A stretch of DNA of 64,000 nucleotides from Tubiluchus corallicola (GCA_030141605.1 JAQGDQ010000592.1:62001-126000), one strand, 5' to 3'; shown: positions 49,047-62,170, counted from the stretch's first letter. The notes: generated by a model from the letters alone, not told the origin. Made by a program: numbers and translations.

Positions 49047-52000
49047 CTGAAAAAAGAATACGTAAGAATATCGACATAAAATATCATTTGAGGTTATAAA
49101 CCATCATTATATGTAGTATCCATGTTTTTTATTTATGTTGTATTTAAATTATAATAGGAATGATAATGATAGGAATGAAAAAAGAAAATGTTAATGCACA
49201 TTGTATAAATAAGTTATTAAACTCTTGTCACTTTTAGATCTCGCTAAAATAACTTAAAAAATACTCTTATGTGTCAAGTTAGCATTTATGGGCTGATCAC
49301 AGCACAAGTAGTTTTTTTTGTAAAAAATAAGAACTTATCAAACAGTTGTGAAAACTGTTAATATGTTACATATTTTTCACTTCTTTAAATACTAAAACAC
49401 GTGGGAAAAAAGAGCAATATAGACATTGAACATAATTAATTACTCTGTTTACTAACTTGATTTGCTAGAGAATGTTGGGCAACTACGGTTACTTTCAAAA
49501 AATGTATCACAAGTTGCCAAGGTATCAAAAAAAGTTATGACATCGTTTTGGAACTTTTAAGAGAACTTTCATTGTGACATCACAAAAAATTAAGTGTCAT
49601 TTTACCTAAATTACAATTATTTGCATTTGCTTTGCAGGCATCATTTGAGCCCAGAAACATTTTAAGCCATTTGTGCTTCTCACAGAAAACATTTGCAAAC
49701 AGAAAACCTGTCCTATGCTAAGATAATACTTGAAAGAAGACAATAAGCGTTTTGCACTTCTTAAGCACAGGTATTTAACAAAATACATACTATCGTATCT
49801 AAAAAACAAGAAAATTGCGTTTTTTAAATAAAGAACTTGCAAAGAAAGATACTTAACCAGGAGTCATAAAAGTTACAATATCACATAGAACATGCAGATT
49901 AATTGTTCACCTTGTTCACAATATTCTCCAGTATATCTTGGTGGACAATTACAAACAAACGTGTTTAACTCACTTATGCATGAACCTCCATTCCTGCAAG
50001 GATTTGATAAGCAATTGTCAACAACTGAAAAAAATGAATAGATGAAATTTACACCGAGAATAACTTTTATTTGTTAATGCGAGTTAGCAGAATTTGTGAA
50101 CATGATAATTATCTTTTTAGATAAGAGATATCAACACATCTATTTTACCACTTGTCAAAAACAACAATAGCAAATTACAAAAAAAGGAACAGGAAAAAAG
50201 CAACAAAAAAGATGCAGTTATCTATACTCATAGAGACGTGATAAAAAAGTTTAGTGACCACGACAATCTATGGGCTACCTACACACTACAGGTGACAGTG
50301 GATTACTAAAGTCCACTAATTGCTATTATTTTTATTTTGAACAACGAATTTGCTGCGAACTAAACTTGTTCAGAGACAAGAAGAATTAATTAGGACGTGT
50401 AGTGGGTCATGGCTGTCTGGGTTCGATGCTGTCTCTGGGGAGTTTCATTCATCATACTGTCTACCTTCTAGAGTGATGGTAATGATAGGAATGTTGCTTT
50501 AGTGGCTTACGTTTGAGAAATGTCTAGAGATCCAGATTCTGGTTGCTTGAGAAAATATTGAGTGGAGCTCTAGATTGTTGTATGCTCAATTTTCTTATAA
50601 AAAGAATATAATTTATAATCAGGATCTCATGCGTAATGATGATAAGTCCGTTTTGGTCAATTTGAGAAGGCATTCCAGTTCGTGAGTGAGTCTTGGGTGT
50701 GTGTATCTCTTAAATAAAATATTTTGCAATTCTGTACTATTATTATTAAATATTAGCTGAAATAGTGAAAAGCAGGAAATGACAAACGTTCTGGTACAGA
50801 TCCTAATTTTTTCATCGCATGCAACTGTCATATTACATGCAAGCTGCAGAAACTAAAGAATTTAAAATTAAATAAGCATTAATTTAGAATTCTCAGTTAC
50901 AATTTAAGTTAGAACTCTCAAGCGGAGTATATGTTTATTTGTGACTTGCTAGATTCATGCAATGGTCACAGAAGTGGGATATCATTGTTTTTGCTTCATG
51001 CTGTATCTTCTCCTACATTTTAAAGCCAGACCCACAATTTATTGAATAGTTAGGTTGTGTCAAAGCTTAGTGAATGGCAAAATGTGCATGGAGGAAAATT
51101 TTCTGCTTAAGAAAAACACGAATTCAAAGGCTACCAATCTTCGACAACAGTAATTTGCAGAGAACGTCATACAGCACTCCATCAACTGTCAATAGTCATT
51201 CGAACGCAGAAAGATTGCTTAGTAATTCGTGCTTTTCAGGGAAAATATTTGCAAATGACAGACCTGTGCAATGCTAAGACAACAAATGTTTTGAAACATG
51301 AAAAAAGGCAATAAAGGTCTAGCACCTCCTCAAGACAAAGATTTGACAAATATTCTATGGAGTCTAAAAAACAAATAACCTCTTGTTTGTATTGGATAAA
51401 GGGGCGTCTGAATAAAGGACTGAATCAGCGGTCATAAAATTTACAATATCATAAATGCATACAGATACCTTTCTCACAATTGTCTCCAGTATAATTAGTT
51501 GGGCAAATGCAATCAGTCCAGTTTAGGTTACTCATACATAGCCCTCCATTTTTGCAAGGATTAGGTGAGCACCGGTTGACAACTGGAAAAATTCGATTAG
51601 ATGAAACTTACATAAAGAAAGACTTTTACAAGTTAGTGCAATTCAACAGTGTACGTGAACACAAGAATAGCGTTCATCACAAAAACGAAAATCACGAATA
51701 CCGAAAATTTTCTGCCTAGGAGACAAAAGTCAAAATTGTGAGACAGCAAATTCAGAGGCAACAATCTTGAGCAAGGGTAATTTCCAGAGTACATCATACA
51801 CCACACTGTCAACTGTCAGTTGAAGCTCGAAAGGTTTCCTTGTTGTAAGTGTTTCTCCGGGAAAATATTTGCAAATGGCAGACATGTGTAATGTTAAGAC
51901 AATACGTGTTTTGAAACATGAAAACGCAATAAACGTTTTGCACTTCTTCTGCACAAAGAATTGTATGAAAACTAGCTATCACTTTTTTTAATAAAGAACC

Positions 52001-55000
52001 GTACAAAAGGAAAGATACCCAATCGCCAGTCATAAACGTTACAACATCATATCATACATAGATACCTTGTTCACAATAGCCTCCAGTATATCCAGAGGGG
52101 CAAATGCAATCAGTAGTCCAGTTTAGCCCTCTCTTGCATAAACCTCCATTTTTGCAAGGATTAGGTGAGCAATTGTCAACAACTGGAAAATATCAAACTT
52201 ACATTGAGAATGACTTTTATGAATTAGTGTCATTCATTAGTGCGAAAGAACAAAAGAATTGCATTTATCACAAAAACCAATTTTTCGTTTGTATAAGTGC
52301 AAAATGATTTTAATCATGTAGATAATCAAAAATTTTTATGTTGTTCTGCCTCAGACCATTGATTATCATGTTCAGTATTTTGTGCTCAGAGTAGTAATAA
52401 CACAAATTAGTAAGAAAGTATAGTACCCAGTATATATATATATGACGAGAATAATTTTCAATGCCAAGAATTGTAATGATTAATAAAAACACACACAGAA
52501 ATGATCAACATTTTAGTCTTGAGTCAATAAACTACAATTGACTATCTTCATTTTACAGGTAAATGTTAAAATGTTAACAAAAACAAAACAGTTATAAACA
52601 AGATGCAGTTATTAATACTGGTAGAGATGTGATAAATACCTTGTGAACAGTTATGTCCTTCGTATCCTGCTTCACAAGTGCAGGTGTAATTATTGATACT
52701 CTGTGTGCACGAGCCGTGAATACAAGGATCTGACAAACATTCATCAATATCTAAAAATAATTCACACCTAAAGGCATCAACCTTCTGGTAATATTTTAAA
52801 ATCTTTTTAAAACCTCCATTATTGCAAGGATCGTGTAAGCATTTGTCAACAAACGGAAAAAATCGAACTGACATTGAGAATGACTTTCATGAATTAGTGC
52901 AGTTCAACAGTGCCCATGAATTCACGAAACGGATTTTTTACTTTTATAAAGTTTTTATATTTTAGAATAACACGTTTGTTCCGCAAAATAAGACACTTAT
53001 TATAAGTTTGCAGATTACAGGCACAACAAACGATAATCGTTAATGAGTAGAGTGAACAGTGCACATAAATTTCCTCACAGGCTGTGAAAGTTACATGATT
53101 CAACCGTTTGCCAAACCATTACGAAAGAGAAGAAGACCAAGTATGTTTTCCACATCATACCACTGGCTTGAGAAATTGTGAGACCCAAGGCTTCAAAGAC
53201 ATTAAAAAATTGATGTTTTGCACCATGAAAATTGATGAATCAAAAATGCAATTACAATATTTTGTTTACGGTTGCAGTAGTTGATTAGCTTTAACAAAGT
53301 TGCACTTAAGTGGGCAAAAAGCTATTGAAATAGAGCTGTTAGCAAAACACGTTGCAATTGACAAGATTTGAAAAATAAAATACAGATATATTTATTGATT
53401 ACATAATAATGTGAAGGTCCATTAACACAAGGAGTAGATAAACATCCATCAAGGTTTGGAAAATATTGTAAACTAATTGTTTGTTTGTGTAGATACTAAG
53501 ACGAACCAGACTACATGGCTCATTAATTTACTTTACAACTGCAGCACAAATAGTTTTAGTGTGTTTGATAGACTTCTGGAATGATCAACTAGATTTTAAA
53601 TTATGAAAATAAACTTCCCATAAAGAAAAAAATGCAAAAGTTCCACAGTTTCGTTTACAGCTAGGAAGAGAAATCCTACTTCATTTTTCTAAATACTTTG
53701 AAACGTTCACTTTTGCTTTCTCATTTATATCTTTTGCTTTTCTGTTTATATGCATATCATGCTGTCCAAATTTAAGCACGTCGTAGACCCATATTTTTGC
53801 CAAATGTTCATAAATGCATTGATATCTTTAGAAACTTGCCAATGTGTATAACAGCAAGATGACGTTAATCATGTAGATAATCTGAAATGGCTAGGTTGTT
53901 ATGTGTCAGTCCCTTGATCACAATCAAATTTTTTTGCTAAGGACTAGTAATAACACAAATTAGTAAAGGACTACAGTACTCAACTTATTTGAAATTCTGC
54001 ATACTTGCATATAACAATGGTAATGTTGTTGTGTATATTATTATAAGAATAATTTCCAAACACAAGAACAGTAATGATAAATAAAAACGCTAGACAGAGA
54101 TGATGAACAAGACATTTCAGTCTTGAGTTCATCAAATCCAATGGGCTATCCTTATTTTACAGGTTAAAAAAAGCATAAATGTTAACAAAAAACAGTTATA
54201 AACAAGACACAGTCATTTATACTCGTAGAGATGTGATAAATACCTTGTGAACAGTTATGTCCTTCGTATCCTGCTTCACAAGTGCAGGTGTAATTATTGA
54301 CACTCTGTGTGCATGACCCATGAATACAAGGATCTGACAAACATTCATCAATATCTAAAAATAATTCACACCTAAATGCATCAACCAGCTGGTAATATTT
54401 TAAAACCATGTTTAGTGTCCACAACAACCCATGGTCTGGCTACACTTCAAGATATGCCTAAAAGTCCACAAAGAGTTATTATTCTCTATTTTGAATAAAA
54501 AAATTAAGCAAGACAATAAATGTTTTCTACTCTTCTGCACAAGGATTTGAAAAATACCCATTGCAATCTAAAAAAGTCATCACTTAAAATGTTTTTAAAT
54601 AAAAATGCAGATACCATGTTCACAATAGTCTCCAGTATATCCAGGTGGACAATCACAAACGAACAAGTTCAAGCTACTTTTGCATGTACCTCCATGCTCG
54701 CAAGGATCAGATAAGCAATTGTCAACAACTGGAAAAAATCGAACCTACTTTGAGAGTGACTTTTGTGAATTACTACATTTCAACAGTGCCCATGAACACA
54801 AGAAACGGAGCTTTACTTTTATATAATTTTTATATTTTAGGATAACCAAGGATGTCTCCCGTCGAACAACAAGTTTGTTCCACAAATTAAGACATTTCTT
54901 ATCAGCTTGCAGATTAAAGCACAACAAATGGTAATCGTTAACAAGTAGTGTGAACAGTGCACTTAAATTTCCTCGCAAATTGACAGACTGTGACAGTCAC

Positions 55001-58000
55001 ATGGTTCAGGCATGAGCCAAGCCATTACAAATGGGAAGATGCTTGAGACCACTGAATATTTTTCACATCATACCACTGGCTTGAGAAAATGACGAGACCC
55101 TAGATTTTAAAGACATTTATAAAATCAACATTGGACGCCAGGAGAATTGATGCCATAAAATAACAACTACAATATTTTGTTTACAGTTACAGTAGTTGAT
55201 TAACTTTAACAAAGTTGCATTTAAGTGCACAAAACAAAATATTGAAATTGAGCCATTAACAAAATACGTCGCAATTGACAATGACTAGTGCAAGATTTGA
55301 AAAAAAAAATACACGTGTATATATTGCATCCATAATAACGCTTAGCTCCATTAACACATGGAGTAGATAAATATTCATCAATCTCTGCAAAATATTGTAA
55401 AATATTAGTTAGTACTCATATTATGTTAACCATTATTTTAATGATATTAATCATGTAGATAAAGAGAAGTTGTTAAGTTTTTTGTGGCAGTCCAATGATC
55501 ATCATAATCAAAATTTTTTGTTCAGAGAAGTAATACACAACTTATTTGTAATTCTGAAAATTTGCATGCAAAAAACTGTAATGTTGTTGTGTATATATTA
55601 TTATAGGAATAAATCCCAATGACAAGAATTGTACTGATAAATAAAAACATAACAAAACAAGACATTTCAGTCTTGAGGGCATCAAACGTAATAGGCTATC
55701 TTTATTTTACAGGTAGAAAGAAAATGTTAGTAAAAAAAACTATTTATAAACAGGATGCAGTTATTTATACTCTTAGAGATGTGATAAATACCTTGTGAAC
55801 AGTTGTGCCCTTCGTATCCTATTTCACAAGTGCAGGTGTAATTATTGACACTCTGTGTGCATGAGCCGTGAATACAAGGATCTGACAAACATTCATCAAT
55901 ATCTGAAAAAAATTCACATTTAAAGACATCAACCTACTGGTAATATCTTAAAATCATGTTTATGTCCACGACAACCTATGGTCTGCCTACACTTCTTGGG
56001 TGAAAAGATATGCCCAAAAGTCCACAAAGAGTTATTATTATCTATTTTGAATAACAAATTTAAGCAAGCTACGGATACCATTTATTATCAAAAGTCATTT
56101 GAACCCGAAAAAAATTATTTTGGTTTCTCCTTCTTAGGGAACATTTGCAAACAGCATACTGTGCAATACTAGTTGACAGTGACACTGTAATGAAAATAAT
56201 TGTATTGAAAAATAAAAACAAGCAATAAATATTTTGCACTCTTTAGCACAAGGATTTGGCAAATATTCTTTACAATCTAAAAGTCAACACTTAAATTGTT
56301 TTTTTTAAAAATGTAGATACCTTGTTCACAATAGTCTCCAGTATATCCAGGTGGACAATCACAAGCAAACGAGTTCACGCCATTCATGCATGATCCTCCA
56401 TTCTTGCAGGAATCGGGTAAGCAATTGTCAACAACTGAAAAAAATCAAATATACATTGAAAATGAATTTTATGAGTTAGTGCCATTGAACCATGCCCAAA
56501 AATTGTATTCCTGACAAAAAAACGAAAATTTTCTGCCTAAGAGACGAAAATCTAAATTCTGAAGCCACAAATTCAAAGGTTGCCAATCTTGAGCAAAAGT
56601 AATTTGCAGATTACATCATACATTACTCCATCAACTGTCAATACTTATTTGAACCTAGAAAGATTTCCTTGTGATTTAGGTTATGTACTAGAGAAGACAG
56701 ACTTAGCAAGTCGTTGGTAGGTGCTGAGTGCACTGGTTACAGTTGGTTATCTTCCAGGGCCAAGCTGAACCATTATTTAAATGTAACCAGCTGTGCTCCT
56801 GCCTCAGACAGTGGCGATGGTCTAAGTAGTGTTCGGGGGGGGGGGGGCTGCTGAGCAGTATGTTATATTTTGTGTTGGTGAGATCAGGAATTTAAGACAG
56901 CTCAGCACAGCAAAAATGTTATTAAATAAAATAATAATTGAACAAAACAGCACAGTGGTTATTAAACTAAATGAAACATTAAATCTTCTTCGAAATTGAT
57001 TCAATAACTGAATAACTGAATTCAATAACAGTTACTAATACGGGTAGAGATGTAATAAATACCTTGTGAACAGTTATGTCCTTCGTATCCTGCTTCACAA
57101 GTGCAGGTGTAATTATTGACACTCTCTGTGCATGAGCCATGAATACAAGGATCTGNNNNNNNNNNNNNNNNNNNNNNNNNNNNNNNNNNNNNNNNNNNNN
57201 NNNNNNNNNNNNNNNNNNNNNNNNNNNNNNNNNNNNNNNNNNNNNNNNNNNNNNNNNNNNNNNNNNNNNNNNNNNNNNNNNNNNNNNNNNNNNNNNNNNN
57301 NNNNNNNNNNNNNNNNNNNNNNNNNNNNNNNNNNNNNNNNNNNNNNNNNNNNNNNNNNNNNNNNNNNNNNNNNNNNNNNNNNNNNNNNNNNNNNNNNNNN
57401 NNNNNNNNNNNNNNNNNNNGGGTGGACAATCACAAACGAACAAGTTCAAGCTACTTTTGCATGAACCTCCATTTTTGCAAGGATCCGATAAGCAATTGTC
57501 AACAACTGGAAAATATCAAACTTACATTGAGAGGGACTTTTATGCACTAGCACGATAGTGCCCATGAACACTAGAAACTGATTTTGTACTTTAAAAAGTT
57601 TTATAATTTTTTATAATAACTGAGCATGGTACTCCGTCAAACAACACATTTTTTCTACATTTATTATAAGATTGTAGACAACAAATATAAGAAAAAAAGG
57701 TAATAAGGTAGTGTGAACAGTGCTTATAAGTTTCCCCACGTATCAACATACTGGGAAAGCCTCATGTTTCAAGATTGGTCCAAACTACTACAAAAGGGAA
57801 GAAGCTCGAAACTGCAGTGTGTTTTTCACATCATACCACTGGCTTGAGAAATGATGACATCCAAGTTTTCAAAGACATTAAAAATGAAGATTGTTGATTA
57901 ACGTTTACAAGGTTGCATTTAAGTGCACAAGCAGAATATTGTAATAGAACCATTTACAAAACATGTTCCAATTGACTATGACAAGTATGAGATTTGAAAA

Positions 58001-61000
58001 ATAAAATAAGATTAAATAAAATAAGCGTAGTGAATGCTTACAAAAGGAAAAATGATTTGAAATTATAATAATTTTAAAAATGAGTTCACAAAAGATAGCT
58101 CAATATTTCATGTAATTTTTTTAGATTTTTAGATCTATAAGTACAGTTAAACTCCAAACATTCTGCAAAGTTTAGGTACGAAATAAGTTACGACAGGTCT
58201 TTTTAATCATCACATCAAACGTAAAAAAACACGATGTAAATTTAACTGTTGCTGAATAAGGGAATGTTTACTAAGCAATTTTATTAGGTTGTTTTACTTC
58301 ACCATTGCAGACAAAGTAACAGCAGTCTACAAAAGTGGACAATTAATCTATTGTTTAGCCTGTGTCTATTTGTAAGGAAAAAGACTCATATCAGCAAATT
58401 TTATGTACCTTGTTCACAGTTTTCCCCAGTATATCCGCTTGCACACATACAGATATAACTGTATTCTCCTTCTATACACGTACCACCATTTTTACATGGT
58501 TCAGAAGCACACATGGAAAGAACTGAAGAAATAACAAGTACTTGTCAAGCAATTTAATTAAGCCTTTCAATAATTACTTGTTTTTGCATTTTTACAAATT
58601 GGCATTTCTTCAGTGTGTTTGAAACGAAGCCAGTCTTAGTCTTGTGACCTAAGCTTTTGTAGAATATGACACCTATCAATTGCACCTGGTTTTTACACCT
58701 AGTTTGATTTTCTGTTTGCACAATGATAATCATGTCGTTTGCTGGAACACGAAGTACTTTGCTTATTTTCTTATAAGTTGATAGTCATCATTAAAGTATT
58801 GTCAACCCAAAGTTGATCTTCTTTAATAATCATTTAAATCATGAAAAGTTGCTTCAAGTCTCTGAAATTATAAAGCAATAATTTGTTTCAGGCTTCTTAA
58901 ATATGATTTTTTCATCTTTGTCTTAGTAAATAGTAAATAGCCTTTAGCACGTTTTTATACACATTTTGTTATCTATTTGGCTGTGTCATTATAGTTAGGC
59001 CTCTGCAAAAATATCTGGGTTATAAATGCTGTAGAAATTTGCAATCATTTTATTGAAGGTGAGGCGTATTGTATATAATGAGGTATACAATCCTATTGAG
59101 GTACACAATGTTGACCTTAATCACAAAATTGATCAAATAGTCATAAAGTTAGCAATATGATTTTTAACAGTATTTGTATCCTTTCTTAATGCTGTCTCTA
59201 GATCAACTAAAACTTGCATGCCTGAGAGTATTGAGCTGTAATCAAATGACCAGAGACTCAAGTTCCTATTGGAAGGTACATTACAGTCATGCTTACAGAC
59301 CATAAATGGAAAGGTCACCTATACTCTACAGACTTCAAGTTAAACCAAAATCAAAGTCTACTTGGCTTCTTTGATAGCAGAACAAAGAATATTGGTTTAC
59401 AGAAAGCTGTGTTATAATGTTATAATTGTTTTCTATTTAAACTCGAATAAGAGAGTTAGAACCAGAATTAAAGCTTGAAATTAACAACCTAATTACTCTG
59501 ATTAATGACTATCTATCAAAGCAAAAGGAAATAATATTTAGAAACAAAAAATCAATCTCTGACAAACTTTGTACAATTAGAGTAAAACAACGACTGTAGA
59601 TGGCAGCATAGACTAATTCAGTACCTTAGTGTAGTAGACTGACAATTAAATGGATCACATAATACTACAATTGCATACTTGGTACAATAAGCGACAAATG
59701 CACTTATATCAATAATGTGCCACTTATCTCAACATTGACTTAAGCCACTTATCCCAACATTGACTTAAGCCACTTATCCCAACTTTGACTTAAGCCACTT
59801 ATCCCAACGTCGACTTAAGCCACTTATCCCAACATTAACTTAAGCCACTTATCCCAACATTAACTTAAGCCACTTATCCCAACATTAACTTAAGCCACTT
59901 ATCCCAACATTAACTTAAGGCACTTATCCCAACATTAACTTAAGCCATTTATCCCAACGTCGACTTAAGTCACTTATCCCAATGTCGACTTAAGCCACTT
60001 ATCCCAACATTAACTTAAGGCACTTATCCCAATGTCGACTTAAGCCACTTATCCCAACATTAACTTAAGGCACTTATCCCAAAGTTGACTTAAGCCACTT
60101 ATCCCAACGCCACTTATCCCAACATTGACTTAAGCCACTTATCCCATCATCGACTTAAGCCACTTATCCCATCATTAACTTAAGCCACTTGTCCCAACAT
60201 CGACTTAAGCCACTTATCCGAATGTTGACTTAAATCACTTTGCGCTTCTGTAATCATGAACGGTGTGGCAATTTCTGTGTTTGCATGAAGTATGAGATTA
60301 CCACTGCCCCTATGATGGCATTAATTGATTGTATAATGTTTCATAACGTATTTCAAGCATCGTAATGCTTGCAAAAATGTGGTGATAGCGAAAAAGAGTA
60401 ATGTTGCTTTTGACTGCCCCAGCATTTACTGAATATAAATCTTACTGCATTTTTTTGTTAAGAATTTCATTACACAATTTAGTATTGAAATACACCTGTA
60501 TAGTGTATAATCGATGCCTATAATATTTTTGCTGTTTAGGACATCTTGAGGTTTCAATGTCCATTTTACATACTCACTTGTAGTTGTAGTAGATGTCGTA
60601 GATGTAATTGTTGTTGTCTCTAAGCATGTCTCTAAAATGTCCTTCGCTTTCGCGCCACTTAATTGCGGCTGTGAACAGTCCATATTGGCAATTCTAAATT
60701 TCTTGTTGCGCAGCCACAATAAATTGCAGTCGCAGATCAGACTGTTACCTGCAAAAAAATTCTGAGAGTTTTCAGCATTTTCTTAAGAAATATTTTTTAA
60801 CTGCTTTTATAATTGTCGTAAGTTATCATCTGCTAGTCAATATTTGAGTAAGTAAAATCGTCTTAGTCGCCGCATTGTAGTACCATCTAGATTATGAATA
60901 ATTAACCACATTTAACAGAAAATCTTAATTAATAATTATTTTGGTGGACGAATATTTTGTAGAACTAAGAATATATCGTTTAACAGTGAAAATCAGGAGA

Positions 61001-62043
61001 AATATTCATAACGAACTAACTCAGAATAACATGTGAGTGTATAAAAAGATGCTTAATGATAAGATAGATATCATCATGTGCTTGTTACGTGTGATACGTT
61101 TTTGCATGGATGATTGCACATGAAAAAATATGCTACAGTTTTTATATAATTTACTTTACATATGTCTCAGAAACGTGCTTGATTGTCTTCCTGCATCTAT
61201 TACCATTGTTTTTAGCAGCAATTCCGCAAGTTGAAACGCATGCGCATTGGTTGCTCCGAAAACGCCACTTCGTTGGAGTTTCAAGTTTTTCACAGCCGCA
61301 AATGCTGCAAACGTAATTTCTATGAGTTACGCAGTATGTAGGTGACACAACATTTAAAGATCATTTTAGCTTCATGTAAATGAAGGTTTTCTTCCTGTAA
61401 TTCATTATCAATGCTTACCTGCCAGAACAAACAAAACATCCCCACGATCTTGGGCTCTGTATAGCGCTGGTTTATTAATCCGTTCTATTTTTGGACTGTC
61501 GACGAGCGAAAATAATTGGAAGGATTTTGAGATGGACAGGTCAAAATCTGCCGAAAGCAAGTTTGGATTCTTCTCAATCTCAAGTGTTTGAAGAGCAGAA
61601 AGTTTACTAAACGCTTTATAGTCTATAGTCTGTAACTTGCCGTTCTTGAATATTTTTACATGCCTTATCCTGTTAAATTTGTCATAAACAAATGCTTCTC
61701 TCAAATGTTCCACTTGTGTCGATTCTAGAGATAATTTAACAACATTAATCCCAGCTAGAAACTCATTTTCCGGTAACTCTCTATCAGCATATTCCTTTAT
61801 ATTCATAGAATACACTTTGAATTCGACCCTTGCAGACCAATCAGCTGCCTCTTGTTTTGTGTGCCATATGCAAAAGACAAAATCGCAACTAGCAAAAGTA
61901 TCACCCAGAACTCCTGGATTTGGAGGTTTCCTAGGGAAAAAGCATGGTAAAATCTTTTCGGCAGACTCTTGATTGCATTCCTGGAATGCAGCGGGTTGGA
62001 AAAAACAGCAAATCAGTAAAAATAACATCAGCAAAACCTCCAT
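48913..62043 (-). CDS. Secreted LRR and multi-EGF protein (14 visible exons)
   Basis: Exons on the minus strand: 62043-61419, 60748-60578, 58522-58409, 57505-57420 (cut by gap), 57155-57063 (cut by gap), 56434-56321, 55902-55792, 54728-54615, 54354-54244, 52750-52640, 52182-52066, 51582-51469, 50024-49911, 49046-48913. Order of parts: signal peptide, cysteine-rich cap, weak leucine-rich repeats, LRR C-terminal cap, Thr-rich linker, eleven EGF modules, hydrophobic C-terminus. If the gap hides only the rest of two exons, the protein has about 724 residues. Every junction is phase 1, as usual for shuffled EGF modules. At least four modules are of the calcium-binding type (IDEC start). Extracellular adhesion or signalling is likely from the domains, but I do not recognise the orthologue. 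Slit and vasorin combine LRR and EGF, yet the architecture differs. Confidence 0.82.
49911..50024 (-). CDS. EGF exon 11, type A
   Basis: 114 bp: [33 protein letters not shown]. Its donor is GTGAAC, weaker than the GTATCT of its relatives; reading through would stop after about a dozen residues. Confidence 0.85.
51469..51582 (-). CDS. EGF exon 10, type A variant
   Basis: 114 bp: [34 protein letters not shown] close relative of exon 9, with NWT and NYT sequons. Confidence 0.88.
52066..52182 (-). CDS. EGF exon 9, type A variant
   Basis: 117 bp: [34 protein letters not shown]. One codon longer than the others, with an NWT sequon. Confidence 0.88.
52640..52750 (-). CDS. EGF exon 8, calcium-binding type
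   Basis: 111 bp, differing from exon 7 at very few residues (SINN for SVNN). The intron in front of it holds the ruins of a type A exon. Confidence 0.88.
52800..52852 (-). pseudogene. Dead type A EGF half-exon
   Basis: The minus strand reads [14 protein letters not shown] and then runs straight into the intron sequence that normally precedes exon 8. The acceptor CAG has become CGT and the second half is deleted. Confidence 0.75.
53405..53455 (-). pseudogene. Dead calcium-type EGF half-exon
   Basis: The minus strand reads [13 protein letters not shown], a decayed relative of IDECLSTPC. It has no later cysteines. Confidence 0.6.
54244..54354 (-). CDS. EGF exon 7, calcium-binding type
   Basis: 111 bp, almost identical to exons 3, 5 and 8 ([18 protein letters not shown]...), with a TTTTTAG acceptor and GTATTT donor. 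Confidence 0.88.
54615..54728 (-). CDS. EGF exon 6, type A
   Basis: 114 bp: [33 protein letters not shown]. Near twin of EGF exon 2. Confidence 0.88.
55330..55385 (-). pseudogene. Dead calcium-type EGF half-exon, second copy
   Basis: The minus strand reads [14 protein letters not shown] after a TTTGCAG acceptor; the first cysteine is tyrosine. It is homologous to the remnant at 53405-53455, so the decayed exon was carried along by the duplication. Confidence 0.65.
55792..55902 (-). CDS. EGF exon 5, calcium-binding type
   Basis: 111 bp: [33 protein letters not shown]. The IDEC start and the N/Y spacing are those of a calcium-binding EGF. Confidence 0.88.
56321..56434 (-). CDS. EGF exon 4, type A
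   Basis: 114 bp: [14 protein letters not shown], then [19 protein letters not shown]. Regular acceptor and GTATCT donor. Confidence 0.88.
57063..57155 (-). CDS. EGF exon 3, calcium-binding type, cut by gap
   Basis: Reads [20 protein letters not shown], then [11 protein letters not shown], to a GTATTT donor. The acceptor and IDEC start lie in the gap. Confidence 0.85.
57156..57419. other. Assembly gap, 264 N
   Basis: Lies inside the EGF array, with a type A exon broken on one side and a calcium-binding exon broken on the other. The paired exons at 54.2-54.7 kb are 260 bp apart, so a gap of about this size would hold only the missing 46 coding bases and one intron. A collapsed extra repeat unit cannot be excluded. 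Confidence 0.99.
57420..57505 (-). CDS. EGF exon 2, type A, cut by assembly gap
   Basis: Opens [15 protein letters not shown] and continues to VCDCPP, where the N run begins. 86 of an expected 114 bp are present. It is close to the exon at 54615-54728. Confidence 0.85.
58409..58522 (-). CDS. EGF exon 1
   Basis: 114 bp. Six cysteines as [11 protein letters not shown]...[12 protein letters not shown]. It is the most diverged of the set and carries no DN start, in keeping with a place outside the duplicated array. Confidence 0.88.
58523..60577 (-). other. LRR-EGF gene intron 2
   Basis: 2.05 kb without coding signal. More than a quarter of it is the 25-bp tandem array at its 5' side. Confidence 0.6.
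59705..60240. repeat. 25-bp tandem repeat, about 21 copies
   Basis: The unit contains CCACTTATCCCAACATT and ACTTAAG. Variants differ mainly at ATTAAC, ATTGAC and GTCGAC. One unit near 60105 is shortened. Confidence 0.95.
60578..60748 (-). CDS. LRR-EGF gene, LRRCT and Thr-rich linker exon
   Basis: Starts with [17 protein letters not shown] and continues with [20 protein letters not shown]: the four cysteines and the P..L.G pattern of an LRR C-terminal cap. It ends in a [13 protein letters not shown] linker, likely O-glycosylated, then a GTGAGT donor. 171 bp. Confidence 0.88.
61419..62043 (-). CDS. LRR-EGF gene, first exon: signal peptide and LRRs
   Basis: Start ATG at 62043. Residues 1-20 form a signal peptide ([16 protein letters not shown]). 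A cysteine-containing cap follows ([14 protein letters not shown] and ASCDFVFC). From about residue 110 come LRR-like segments, e.g. [19 protein letters not shown] and [16 protein letters not shown]. The repeats are irregular. The exon ends VLFVLAG at a GTAAGC donor. Confidence 0.88.
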
Positions 62044-62170
62044 AATTTCATTGTCATTTTATTCGTAACAAGAATAGGAAATAAAACAGCTTAAACTTGC
62101 TCTGATTTTTTTCCGAAATTTTTTCTTCTGATACCAATATCTACAAGCGATCGAACGTCCATCACAACAA

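Noticed and set aside
50400-50450. GGTTCGATGC, B-box-like
   Set aside because: No A-box at the usual distance upstream and no cloverleaf can be drawn; it may be SINE debris but cannot be supported.
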